Shown here: positions 1-11,700 of the stretch, piece after piece
How the letters are laid out: every line of letters begins with the position of its first letter
Position numbering within the stretch: the first letter of the stretch is position 1
Source of the DNA: Lutjanus erythropterus
Taxonomy: Eukaryota > Chordata > Actinopteri > Lutjaniformes > Lutjanidae
DNA length: 64,000 nt
Direction of reading: 5' to 3'
NCBI GenBank assembly: GCA_020091685.1
Contig: CM034603.1
Location: 22,376,595 to 22,440,594, forward strand
Position numbers and translations under genes: made by a program
The notes under the pieces: model-generated
What the model was told of the DNA's origin: nothing
What the model saw: the letters and a program-made list of their open reading frames with translations, nothing else
The model's database searches: none

Positions 1-371
1 ATTTTATTGGTTGATTTGATTAGTTCAACAAAAGTGGTTGAATCTCTCAGCTGATCTCTGGTTCTCTGATGTGAGGATTTCTGCTGTTTTATTACACTGT
101 AATTTGAATATCTTTGTTTTAGACTGTTGGTCCAATATATTGACTTTGGATATATCTGGGATATACTCCTCAGAACTTACGGTCACCTTTCATGATTTGC
201 TATCAATTTGATTAATTGAGAGAATTTGTAGATTAATTTATAATGGAAATACTTGTTTGTTGCAGCGTAAGCACAGTTGTCACATTTTTTTGTAGCTTTA
301 ACAAGTTTATTTTGGTTTCTGACTGATAGACATTTCAATACTGAATCATTGCTTTCATCTAAAATATCAAC

Positions 372-600
372 TTAAAGGGACAGTTCACCCTATAATCAAA
401 AATATGTTTTTCCTCCTGTTCCTGTTTATTTATCTATATTGTTTTTGTGAGCTGTAGAGTTTCAGAGAGATCAGCTGTAGACATGTCTGTCTTCTCTCCA
501 ACGTCATGAAACCAAATGGCACTTGGCTTGTGTTGCTCAAATCACCAAAAAGTGATGCCTGATGCCTTTGCTTGGGTTTCCCAACTAACAGTCCAAAATT
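372..600 (+). repeat. TTAA-type dispersed MITE copy
   Basis: Starts TTAAAGGGACAGTTCACCC and continues through a text shared with the copy at 33835-34110 (CTGTAGACATGTCTG..., GGCACTTGGCTTGTG, GCTCAAA-CACC). It resembles a very common percomorph repeat. The right-hand boundary is not visible. Confidence 0.6.
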
Positions 601-1891
601 CAAAGATAGTCAATATACACGATGAAATAAAATGGATAAAGGCAGAAGATCCTCATGTTGGAGAGGATGAAACACCCAAATCTTTGATACTTTTATTTGA
701 TAGTGGAAATTACCTGAAAATCAAAACTGTTGATACATTTTCTGTCGATGAAGATTAATACTGTGATCACCATGTTAATGTTTGCCATAATCAGACAGCT
801 CCATGATCAATGCTAAATAATGTACACCTTTCACGAATATTTTTTTAAAAAGGCTTCATGACATTCTCTGTGAAAAGTCAGAGGGACAGTCAAGAGTTTT
901 TGATCTGATGCACCTGTCAGTAAGACTCTGTAGTTGTAATTGGTCTCCTCAACTTTAATGTGAAAAGAAAACAACAAAATACACAGAAAGCATGTTTTCC
1001 TAGAATGTCAGACTGATTAACTTTTAATAGCAGAGAGGCACAGTAAACAACAACTCATTTATCACCTCTTTACCTGCTAAAAAGTATGACTTTTTTGTGG
1101 TTTCCTCAAATGGTGGTGAAAAATCTTATAGAATGAAATCAGTTTAGAACCCAGGTGTTTTTCTTTTCTTTCCATTTATACTCCCCAAAATGTGACCTTT
1201 TGGTGATCACTTCAAACACTCGCTGACACATCAGCTGTGTCCATTAAAGGTCATTTTGCTGATGTTGGATACATGCATTATTGTATCAGCTTCAAGGTGG
1301 ATACACAACAACTGTGCTTTTGTGCGTTTTAAACAGAATGTAAAACCTTTTAATCCCTGTCATTTAATTCCAGCATCTTTTGTTGTGATCGTCTCGCCAG
1401 CAGATGGGGCTCTCAGATCAGCTGTGACCATCCCGTCCTCTCTCTCTCACACACACACACAAAACACCAAAGCACACACTCCAAAATCCTCCATTTAGCA
1501 AATGCACTGGCTTTATTGAATGTTAAATACCAGACTCAAACAAGCACCTGTACGATGAGCTTGGAAACATACAAATGCGATATTCTTTAATACTCGTAAT
1601 TCTTTTCTGCTTTTTATTTTGAATGCACAAAAGGCAGTTTAAGCTTGATTGTAATTGTTGCATGCTTGTTACAATATAAAACATGACGCTGTGCATGAGA
1701 GCATGAGCACACACACTGACATTTCCACTTTCTAGCGTGGCGGGAACCCTCTCTTGGCTCCTCTAGGGGGGAAACAGCAGAGAGATTTCACATTTGACTA
1801 GAAACATGCTCTCAGTCACAGCGGGGAATGTGATTCTCAGTACAGTTATCTGCCTCAGTCTGGCAGTTGGCAGCATATATCGAGGTCAATG

Positions 1892-1892
1892 T

Positions 1893-1932
<40 letters not shown>
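1892..1932. repeat. (GA)n microsatellite
   Basis: Run of GA dinucleotides with one interruption (AAAG), directly left of the Tc1/mariner-like element. Confidence 0.95.
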
Positions 1933-1945
1933 ATGCAAATGCAAA

Positions 1946-3537
1946 TACAAACCCCAATTCCAAAACAGGTGGGACGTTGTGAAAAATGTAAATAAAAACA
2001 GAATGCAATGATTTGACAAGCCTTTCAACCTATATTCAATTGAATACAGTACAAAGACAAGATATTTAATATTCAAACGGATTATTGTTTTGTGTAAATA
2101 TACACGCATTCTGAATTTGGTGGAGCAGGGGCATGTTTACCACTGTGTTACATCACATTTTCTTTTAACAACAGTCATTTGGGAATTGAGGACACTATTT
2201 GTTGAAGTTTTGAAAGTGAAATTCTTCCTCATTCTGGCTTGATTTATGACTCCAGGTGCTCAACACTCCGGGGGTCTTTGTTGTCGTTCTTTGTGCTTCA
2301 TCATGCACCCCACATTTTCAATGGGAGACAGGTCTGGACTGCAGGCAGGTCAGTTTAGTACCTGAACTCTTTTACTATGCAGCCACGCTGCTGTAACGCA
2401 TGCAGAATGTACTGAAATAAGCACGGACATCTCTGAAAAACATGTCGTCCAGATGGCAGCGTATGTTACTCCAAATCCCAAGCCAATGTGGTGTACTTAC
2501 AATCATGGGTTTTTCATGCAGTGCTGCCTGAGGGCTCAAGGTCGGTGTTTGTTTTCTGCATTGCCCCTTATGTGCAGAATTTTCTCAGAATTCTCTGAAA
2601 ATTTTAATATTATGGATTGTAGATGTTAAAATCCTAAATTTCTTGCAGTTTTGTGTTTGGAAATGTTCTTAAACTGTTGCACTATTTGTCCTCACAGTTT
2701 TTCACAGGTGGTGAAACTCACCCCATCCATGCTTTGAATGATTATCGTACCCAACCGTCTACTATTTTCTATTATAAATGAACTACAACCATCCCAGTCT
2801 TTTGATGCTCTGTTCCAACTTTTTTGAAACACGTTGCAGGCATCAAACTCAGAATACATCAGACTGGCAATACGTGATTCAGGCCACACCCCTTCTTGCA
2901 GAAACCTCACAGTTTATTATAATATTAGAGATAGGAAAATGCTGAAAAGCTGCTCTGTGGCAGGTCGCAAAACAAATAAACATACAAATCCATCATGATC
3001 TCTGGTTCCCTGTCCTTCATGGAACAGATCCCAAAAAGAAAGCAGTAAAAATTTATGAGTCTCTAGAGAACGGTAATTGTTATTACTGATGTAGAGCTAA
3101 CGTTAGCTTGAGTGTGAAGCTGCTGGAGTTCAGTAACAACGTGACAGTGCAGCAGCATCAGGCTGTCGTCTCTGACTAAATCTCAGCCTAGCTTAGATCA
3201 GTAGTTGTCTATTAAAAGGTTTTGTTATTTATAGGCCTCATTAAGTCCAACTATACCTGATAATTAAATATAATCACTATCTGACCACTGTGTTGGCTCA
3301 TCGATCCATTGTTTCCATGGACAGATTAACCTACATTTAAGATATCATGGACACTCAGGTCTGATCATGTGTGAGTGTATAGTCACACGAAGCAAAGTTT
3401 ATCAGTTTGAGCATTAAATATCTTGTCTCTGCACTGTATTCAACTGAATACATGTCGAAAAGTGTTTGCAAATCATTGCATTCTGTTTTATTCATGCTTT
3501 ACACAGCATCTCAACTGTTTTGGAATTGGGGTTTGTA
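1946..3537 (-). mobile_element. Tc1/mariner-like DNA transposon, decayed, with long inverted ends
   Basis: The left end TACAAACCCCAATTCCAAAA is mirrored at the right end (...TTTTGGAATTGGGGTTTGTA), and the match continues inward with gaps for about 130 bases on each side, including ACAGAATGCAATGATTTG and ATTCAATTGAATACAGT-like text. TA dinucleotides bound the element. On the minus strand around 2310-2360 a frame reads PACSPDLSPIENV, which is the C-terminal catalytic block (SPDLxPIEN) of Tc1/mariner transposases. No full-length frame survives, so the copy is dead. A minus-strand open frame at 2692-2910 lies inside it and is probably more transposase debris. Confidence 0.8.
3487..3492 (-). promoter_or_regulatory. 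Candidate polyadenylation signal AATAAA of the AK5 gene
   Basis: This is the first AATAAA on the minus strand after the stop codon, about 265 bases downstream. There is none between 3755 and 3493. It sits inside the inverted end of the Tc1/mariner-like element at 1946-3537. Whether cleavage occurs here cannot be told from sequence. Confidence 0.35.
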
Positions 3538-3755
3538 GGTTAAGCAGAATATGACAACCAGGCGCTTTGTCAGTGTCAAAAAGCAGAAAAAATGTTTCAC
3601 TGATTGCTGGGGACATGCATACCACTGGAGTTCAATGAGCATACAGTATGTCTGGTGCAGGTGCGAGGGTGTGTGTCTCCTTGCAAAGGTACAGAGAGGA
3701 GGTCTTCACATGTGGACCTCCCGGACAGCAGAGTTTGGGGGGTGTTGGGGAGAAA
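3538..3755 (-). other. AK5 3' untranslated sequence (start)
   Basis: Sequence directly downstream of the stop codon on the minus strand. It has no AATAAA, so the transcript probably continues into the neighbouring transposon. Confidence 0.5.
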
Positions 3756-3821
3756 TCAGAAGGTCTCCATCACCTGGCACATCTGGGCGAACACTTCATC
3801 TGGCGACCGCTCTGCGTCGAT
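3756..3821 (-). CDS. ak5: AK5 terminal coding exon with stop codon
   Basis: Reading leftward from an AG at 3823-3822 behind a pyrimidine-rich tract (TTTGTCTCCGTCCCTGCAG), 21 codons give IDAERSPDEVFAQMCQVMETF and then TGA at 3758-3756. This matches the AK5 C-terminus, whose usual form is INAEGTPEDVF followed by about 13 residues ending in Phe. The exon begins in phase 0, which fits the upstream exon ending ...LLHT. This segment is the last beta-strand and helix of the second adenylate kinase domain. The plus-strand open frames across 3551-3972 are shadows of this exon. Confidence 0.93.
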   Translation of the reverse strand: MDAERSPDEVFAQMCQVMETF

Positions 3822-6800
3822 CTGCAGGGACGGAGACAAACTGAGACTGAGACTGAGACGAGGGAGGCCTTTCAGAGAGCATCAGTGTCTCGACGTCCAG
3901 ACGAGGACATCAGTCTGCTGCGGTGCGAGCTCACAGCAGACGGATGACCTCAGTGTCTGCTTTGGCATTTAAGCACCCACACGCAAACACACACACTCAG
4001 CACCTGATGTGGCATTTAAATGTTCAAACAGCACATTTTAAAGGGACAGTTCACCCCCAAACTAACACTCTCTCTCGCTCTGTGATTATCTGCTGACCCT
4101 CATGTCAGTGGAGACGTCAGAGTAGAAGTCAGACGCGCTCACATCCCAGCCTCTGCTACACAACTGACATTAAAAGGAACATCTTTTAGCTGCTCCAGAA
4201 ATATTCTATAATAATTATTTGTGTTGTAGAAACGATTTAAAACTGAATAGCTTTTTAACTATATTGTTTTTAGATTAATTAACTTTGTCTCAAAAACTTG
4301 GAAAGAACATGGATCGGCTATTTACATCGAAAACAAATTTACATTACATTTGTTTTCTATGCAGATGTTCAGAAGCCTTAAAGCAAAGTTACATACATGT
4401 TGATACATTTTCAAAGTTTGATCTAAAATGTTTTCTCTCCTGTGTTTATGACTTAAGAACAGGTGAAAGAAAATTAAGAAGGTGAAAACTTTTTATCGAA
4501 GTGTTTGTTGTTGTAATACTCATTTCGGCCACAGGAGGCTGAAGTGCACCACTACCCCATGTTCTAAACCGGAATAAAAATCCTCATGTTTCCTTCCAGA
4601 TGAGTTTTAATTTCTAATTTCTCTAAACTCAAGGTACATACAGTATATTATCACTGATTTTTTTCACATCATAAACAGGAGCGAATGATCTAGATCAGAC
4701 TTGGAAAATGGATCGCTGGATTTTTTTTCTCATTTTTCTCTCAGCCTGAGTTGACTGTACTCTTTCACGTAAAAATGGCTGCTATTAAAAATGTGAACTA
4801 AATTTAACTGTAGACACGATGCCTAAAAATATGTGTATGTACTTTATCATACAGGCTAAGAATATCTGTATGTATTATACAAGATATCATCTTCATGTCT
4901 TTCTTGCACGTTGCATAAAACATAAGTATTCTTTATTAACCTGAGAATCAGATGAAGTTTATGTTTCATTTGTGAACTAATCAGGCGATGCCAGGCTCAT
5001 TCTTTATACCTCATACTGTGAACTTGTGCACATTCCCTCTACAAACTGTACAGCTGTTTCATTTTCTTTTTTCTGTTTTTATTATCTTTTTTTAATGTTA
5101 TTGTCAGTTTTCCATTTTCCATTTATGCTTCTTGACTTATATTTTTCTTGTATTATGTTTATTGTTATGCACCAACACAACACAGCAAATTCCTTGTATG
5201 TGGGAAAAATCAGAAACAGCTGATTCTAATTATGATTTAACTTCTCCAAACACCTCATGAAACGTAACTGTTTTCTACCCAAAAAGTTCTGTCAGAGTGT
5301 GATGCAAAAATATGAGAAATAATGAGATAAATATTAAGGACTTTTGTTTGGCTGCAAAACACTTGAGGGACTTGTGAGGTACAATTTAAACTTTTTGAGT
5401 AAAACAAACAAAACTCTGGGGGCAAATGGGGGCCTTAAAATGTGAATGAATTTCAGCTGAGAGGAGATTCACTCTCAGTGGGAATCAAACCCTTATTGCT
5501 GGAAAACCTGAATACAATTTCTTTTTAAAAACAAAAAACAGGCTCACCGTGTGCAGAAGCCTCTTGCCTTCATAATGAGATGCCACCGCCTGACTGTCAC
5601 TGCTGAAGCTCTCGGCCCTCCTGTGCAGGACGCCGTCTCTGTCTGAAGCGGGGTGGAAGGTGGACGTGGATCTGCCGCGGCACTGCAGACGACTGGACAT
5701 GGTGTCGGCCGAGCAGCTCAGCAGGAGCACGGCGCTGGGCTCCCCCATCTGAGACACAGGACAAAGAAAGTCAGCACCTGACATGTTATATCTTCCTTTT
5801 TACTTTATACTGTGTCACTGTGCTGTTCTGCTATCAGTGTTAGTATATTTGTCATTTATTTATTTATCACTAATGCAGCTGACATTTTTCTTGCTGCTTT
5901 TTGTGCCGAACAAATCATTGTCATTCTGCACAAGTCATTTCTGCCATTTTCTAACATCATCTCCAGATTTTCCTTCTCCTGCTTTAAAACTTTAAGTCAT
6001 ATTTAAGTATATCTTTCATTCTGACATCCGTACTGCACTTTAAACTTGTTTTAAAATCAAATGAACTGAGTGTCGTTCTGCTTCTTTAAGTTTATGGATA
6101 CATGATTTAAATCTGTGTCTACTTTCTTCTCTTGTTTTCTTCACGTCCCTGACCACTTGTCTACTGTCCTGTCAGTCTGTGGCTCTGACCTTGGCCTCGT
6201 ACTCCTCGGCCCGTCTCAGGTCTCTGGGGAAGCCGCTGACCACCACACCTTTCCCCTGCCGCACCGACGATGCCACTGCCTCACACAGCAGCTCCAGCAG
6301 CGTGTCCTGGAGAGCAAACGCACACAAACAACACAAACATTAACTACCATATGAACCTCAACTGATGCTTCATGTATGATTCAACTCAGAAAGCCTAAAA
6401 AAGCAGGGATATACATTTGTTTACATATTAATGTGTGTGAAGCCACATATGCATGTACAACAGGCTGGATTACCAAACAATCGAGGCAGGTAACTGTTGG
6501 GGGCCCCTCCAGGGGCCACAGAAGATTCAGGCTCACTGTGTGTCAACTAAAAGCAAATTTGTTTAGAAATATGCCAAAAATAAACTTTTTCAACTGAATT
6601 ACAAGCCTTAAAATTAATTTTTGAATTAGGCCATTTTGCACGCAGTTTCACTTCATTTTTCACCTTAACTTTTAACCTTTAACCATGTTTACTATTTTGC
6701 ACATTTCCTTGTATGTTTTGCCTATTTTTGATATATTTTTGTATATTTCTATGTGGTATTTTGTTTATAGCCTGGCTTTTACACTAACATATGCAGAACT

Positions 6801-8724
6801 ACTGATATATAATATTATAATTCAACATGTATATGAATAAATCTCTTTAATCTCTGTTTCCTATCTATAACAAAACATAACTAAGATCTTTCTCTCTATT
6901 TAAAGTTGTGCTTACATGGTGTATAATCCTGAATAAACTTGTGTTGTATCAAAAACAGCTGATTTTTTAGCTTTAAGTGGAGTTATTTTCATTGTCACCA
7001 TCGGCGACTAGTAATATCTCAGGACAACTGATTTAAATCTAAAGATAGAAAGAATGGATGAACTAAAAAATGTAACTCCCAGACAAAAGTTTTTTTTTCT
7101 TTTGTATTATGTTGTTTTTAAGCTTCTTTGTTTGCTTACAAGTTAACCCGTTGGCTTTCAGTGTTGGGCAGTAGCGGCGTTACAAGTACTCACAGTAGCG
7201 GCGTTACAAGTACTCACAAGTTACTAGTTTAACTACATTTCTCAGTAACGTGGTCGTAACGTCTCTGATTTCTTCAACAAATAGCTTTTCAGTAGTGAAA
7301 CTACTTTAGTGATCAAATAACGCGGCAGCGTCCACAGAAGGTACATTTCCCCACGCATTTCTAAACCTTAAATGCGTCTCTTCCATACGACGTCACGTAC
7401 CTGTCCACCTGCTGATGGCCGCCATAGACTGGGTAGAAAAAAATGGCCGCCAATTGTCGCAAGTTATCGAGTCCTCACAGAACAGTTACACGTTCCGGTG
7501 TTTACTGTCCAACCCCAAAAGGAAGCTGCTGTCAACATCCAGGACATCCAACACAAATTTAAGGACACACGTTCAGGTATTTCCCGAAGTTAACACAACA
7601 ATCGTTAGCTAAGCTAATCATCACAACTCAGTCAGCAAACACCAACAGCTAACATGGTGCTAGCTAGCAGTGGTGGACAAAGTACTCAACCCCAGTACTT
7701 GAGTCAAAGTACAGATACTCCTGGTCAAATATTACTCAACTACAAGTGAAAGTTGCTCAGTCAAAACTTTACTCAAGTTAAAGTATTAGAGTACTTGCTT
7801 TTAAAAATACTTAAGTATTCACAAGTACATGTTTTTAAAAATACTTAAGTATTCAAAAGTACAAATTACAAAGTACATTTTCTAATATCAATACATGCTG
7901 TATTGTTTTCATGATGCATTTACAGAAGCTTGTAACTCTCTGAAACCATCTAATGATGCACTGACCTGCTTGTAGAACCACTCTGCTACACAAAGCCTAT
8001 AGAAACACCTATAAAAAATTTAGCATAGAAATACAATCAAAACCAAAAAGGACAGTTATTGTCATTTTCTGATGTAACTGTATTAAAATCACATCATAAA
8101 ATTAGATTGAAGATAACTGTGAGGAGTTCAACAAGTCTGTTAAATAACAGATTTCTTTCTGTCTTCAGAGGCAGTATATATACATGAATTATGCTGTATT
8201 TTTCACCCATATAAAAACAATCCAACTTTAAAAGCTACCTGGAATAATGAATAATTATAATAACATCTTGAGATTTAATTTTGTCTTTCTCCTGCCGTCA
8301 CCATTACCACTTTTTGTTTGAATGACAGAGGGAGAGCTTGCTTGTTCTTGTTACAGAGCGCCTGGATGACGTATTTCTACTTTTACATCAGTCCCATTTG
8401 AGAGGAGCTACTGTGATTGGTTTCTTTCTGTGAGGAACACAGCATGTGACCAATTGCATTTTAGAAAAGAAAAAACACCAACAGCTGACTTCAAAGCTCA
8501 GTCAAAAAGTAACAACAACCTTCCTAGAAATGTAGTGGAGTCAAAAGTACAATATTTGTCTTTGAAATGTAGTGGAGTGAAAGTCATAAGTTTCCAAAAA
8601 AACAAATACTCAAGTAAAGTACAGATACTCAAAAAATGTACTTAAGTACAGTACTCAAGTAAATGTACTTCACTATTGTCCACCACTGCTAGCTAGCAAC
8701 ATGTCCTTTGGCAGCAAAAAGAAT

Positions 8725-8785
<61 letters not shown>

Positions 8786-11700
8786 AAGGGAATTTAGGCA
8801 GGAAGAGGTAGGAAAAATGACAAGACAGGAGAAGCTGAAAAGTATAACATTGGGTTATATTACTCAGAAATATTACTTGTTTTGTTTTTTTACAAACTTC
8901 TCTACAAAACCAATTTGTTGTGGTCAATTTAAATAAATAATTTGATATTTGTGTAGATGGCTCCTAGTACAGAAGGGGGGTAATAAATATACTACTAAAC
9001 ACAGACAGACAGATACATAGATACTTTATTTTTACTTTAAAAAATAGCTTTGATATAGTTAAGCTACTTTTGTCATTTTGTTGTAGCTTAGCTTGCTACA
9101 TTTCTCTGGTGGATAGCTCCAGTGTAGTGAAGCTTCATTTAATGTAGAATAACTTGTAGCTTAGCTCACTACATTTTCCAAGTAGCTTGCCCAACACTCT
9201 TGGCTTTACATGATAAGAAATGTTTAAATCATCAATAAAAACTAACGTGAAAAAAAGGTTGGTGATTAACTTTCTGTCTATGAAGAAATCAATTAATTCA
9301 CACTTCCTTCAAATGAACAGCTAATTAACACACAGCAAAACTTGTCTCAAGTGCACAGGTTCTGGGATTAGGTGTAAAATATAATTAAGTTGCAATATGT
9401 ACGTGTGGTGAGTGACATTCATTGCACATAATGGGTCCTTGAAGGCAACATAATGAGTTGGAGGAATAAGGGTTGCTTCAGCAGCAGCTCATATTTCACC
9501 TACAGCCTCCCTTATGGGTTAATTAGGCATCTGGATTCATATGTACTGATATACAGAATGCTCATTTACAGGGTATAAATAATTCACATACAGGATGTCC
9601 TCATGAATGTCATTGCAGTTATAGATGCATTCATATTGTAAAGTGTGTTAAGGAAGAACCACTGGCTTTTTCAAATTGATTTTCTAGTCTCCACCCCAGG
9701 GCAGCCAGGGGCGTGCTAGATTAACATTTTAATAAATATAGTAATAAACTTTTCCCTTTAACAGTTTTTCAAGGATCCAACATCGTTTTCTCATTGGTAC
9801 ATCGGATTGATTCAATCAAATGTTGAAGACACTCCAGACCACCTTAAAGGGTTTGGAACTCACCCACACAACAATACCGCGACACCACACCAGACTCTAT
9901 GAAGAAGTACCATTTTTTAAGGTAAGTCTTAAAGGAAAGGGGCATGCATTTTGCAAAATCTGCTGCATCAATTTTCTAAACTAAGTGAATGAAATAAAAA
10001 CCGATGAATGTTAGTTATGCACGAGGTTTACACAAGTCAATGCTAGAGTGACAAATTGTTGTCTTTCCTGAGAATTAAAAGTAAAATGAAAATGATTCAG
10101 CATAAAAATGATGGTGGAGTATACTTATTTTTAAGTATTGAAAATCCTCTATTTTTAAGGCCTAAGTGGTTGGCAAGTATGTACACAAATGACACACTCT
10201 CTTCATTGGAACAGAAATCAAGCGCACCCTCTGCAATGAGTCGCCCTGTGTATGCCTGTGAGGTTCCACCTGCTCTTTTGTTTTGGTGTCCTGCTGCTGC
10301 TGCGCTGCTAGTTTGCTAACTCTAGCACAAACACCTCCTGCAATGTTTACTGTGTTTTATAATCAAGCCAAGCTGTAAACTGCTCCATCAATATGCTGCA
10401 ATAATCATGTTTGTGTCACCTTCAGTGTCATTCTAGCTGTCTGCCTCAAAGGCCACTTGAAGCTGAAAGTTACTTTAGCTTGGAGCCACAGCAACACTTG
10501 CTGAAGGCTTGACTCTGAAATCCCGGGATCGCTGCTTCACCTCACAGAGCTCTGCTAAGTGTTTACTGTGTCTTTGCTCTGTTCAGTCATTGTTTGTGAG
10601 GATTATTGCGCTCTTCTGTCTGCGCCTGGTTGTCTTCCTGTCTGCTAATTAAGCTAACTTTGCTCTAATGCTGCTGCAGCTGTTGATTTTCATGAGCTAC
10701 ATGGATTTGTGGCATAACATTATTGATTGTTGATGTCGTTATGAGTGATTTCCTATTTTCCTTTTGACTCAGACTCAGCCTGGAGTCTATATAAGAGGGT
10801 TACATGTGATGTAAAGTGTTCAATGCTTTTCTCAGACACAGTACAGATAATTTACACATTTTATATTCAGCCAGACATTAGAATAATAATTCTATTCACT
10901 GCAGTGTGTTTAGGTAACAGCTTTCTATAATGTACAAGTTTTCATGTAATTACATCACAGCTCCTGTTCTACTGTTTATGCTGCTGCACTCTCAACTAAA
11001 ACATTTATCTGCTGCTTATCAACACTACATAACCTTTCAAAAGAAGAGACTATCTTGGGTTTACGTATGCTGATGTTAAGAATAACTTTGTGCACAGCCG
11101 ACATGTTTGATTGTTGCATATCAAGTGAGTTGCAGTTTATTAGATACACTTAGATAAAACTAATGCAGTCTAGTATAACAGCCCTGCAATAAATCCGACC
11201 CTCATCAAGTCAAATCAGGGGCTTTTCTAGGCTTCACCTGCAAAATATGTGTCAAATTACAAACATATAACTTTATGAGGATTGGATATATTGCATGGCT
11301 GTTATATTAGACCCGATAGGTCCATTTAGCAATCAGTCCAAGAATCTAGTCAACCCTGATTGATAAAACTGGGAAGGGCAAATTATTACAACCACATAAA
11401 ACCTTTATGAAGGGTGGATCTATTGCATGGCTGTTCTGTTAGACTGGATTAATTTCAGTGTGTCCAATAAACTGGCAACTCAGTGTGCGTGGATAAATCT
11501 AAATCCATTTGATATGCAGCAATCAGACATGAACCAAGTTATTCTTGACATCAGCACATTAAACAGACACTCTCTTCTTTTGAAAAATTATGTAGCGTTG
11601 ATAAGCAGGAGATAATAATCAAACACATAGAACAGGAGCTGTAATGTGATATGAAGAACCTTAAACTATAGAAAGCTGTTACATAAACCCATATCTGTAC

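Larger units (their letters stand above)
1..1945. other. 3' flank of AK5, no gene seen
   Basis: No host exon could be recognised. The stretch holds a TTAA-type dispersed repeat (from 372), a short CA run (about 1447-1460) and a GA microsatellite (1892-1932). Short open frames here, including 516-758, lie in or beside repeat sequence and show no known domain. Confidence 0.6.
7159..9199 (+). mobile_element. hAT transposon (outer), internally deleted
   Basis: Ends are CAGTGTTGGGCA on the left and TGCCCAACACTC on the right. They are flanked by a perfect 8-bp target duplication TTGGCTTT at 7151-7158 and 9200-9207, which is diagnostic for hAT. The left part carries a frame at 7415-7612 (MAAIDWVEKNGRQLSQVIES...) that looks like the first exon of a hAT transposase; the rest of the transposase is gone. 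A second hAT element is inserted at 7668-8688, followed by a GT microsatellite. Without that insertion the element is only about 1 kb. Confidence 0.9.

Noticed and set aside
516-758. 80-codon plus-strand frame, KWIKAEDPHVGEDETPKS region
   Set aside because: It starts inside a dispersed MITE copy and has no domain or splice context.
3551-3972. Three overlapping plus-strand frames of 97-122 codons
   Set aside because: They are antisense shadows of the AK5 terminal exon and its GC-rich surroundings.
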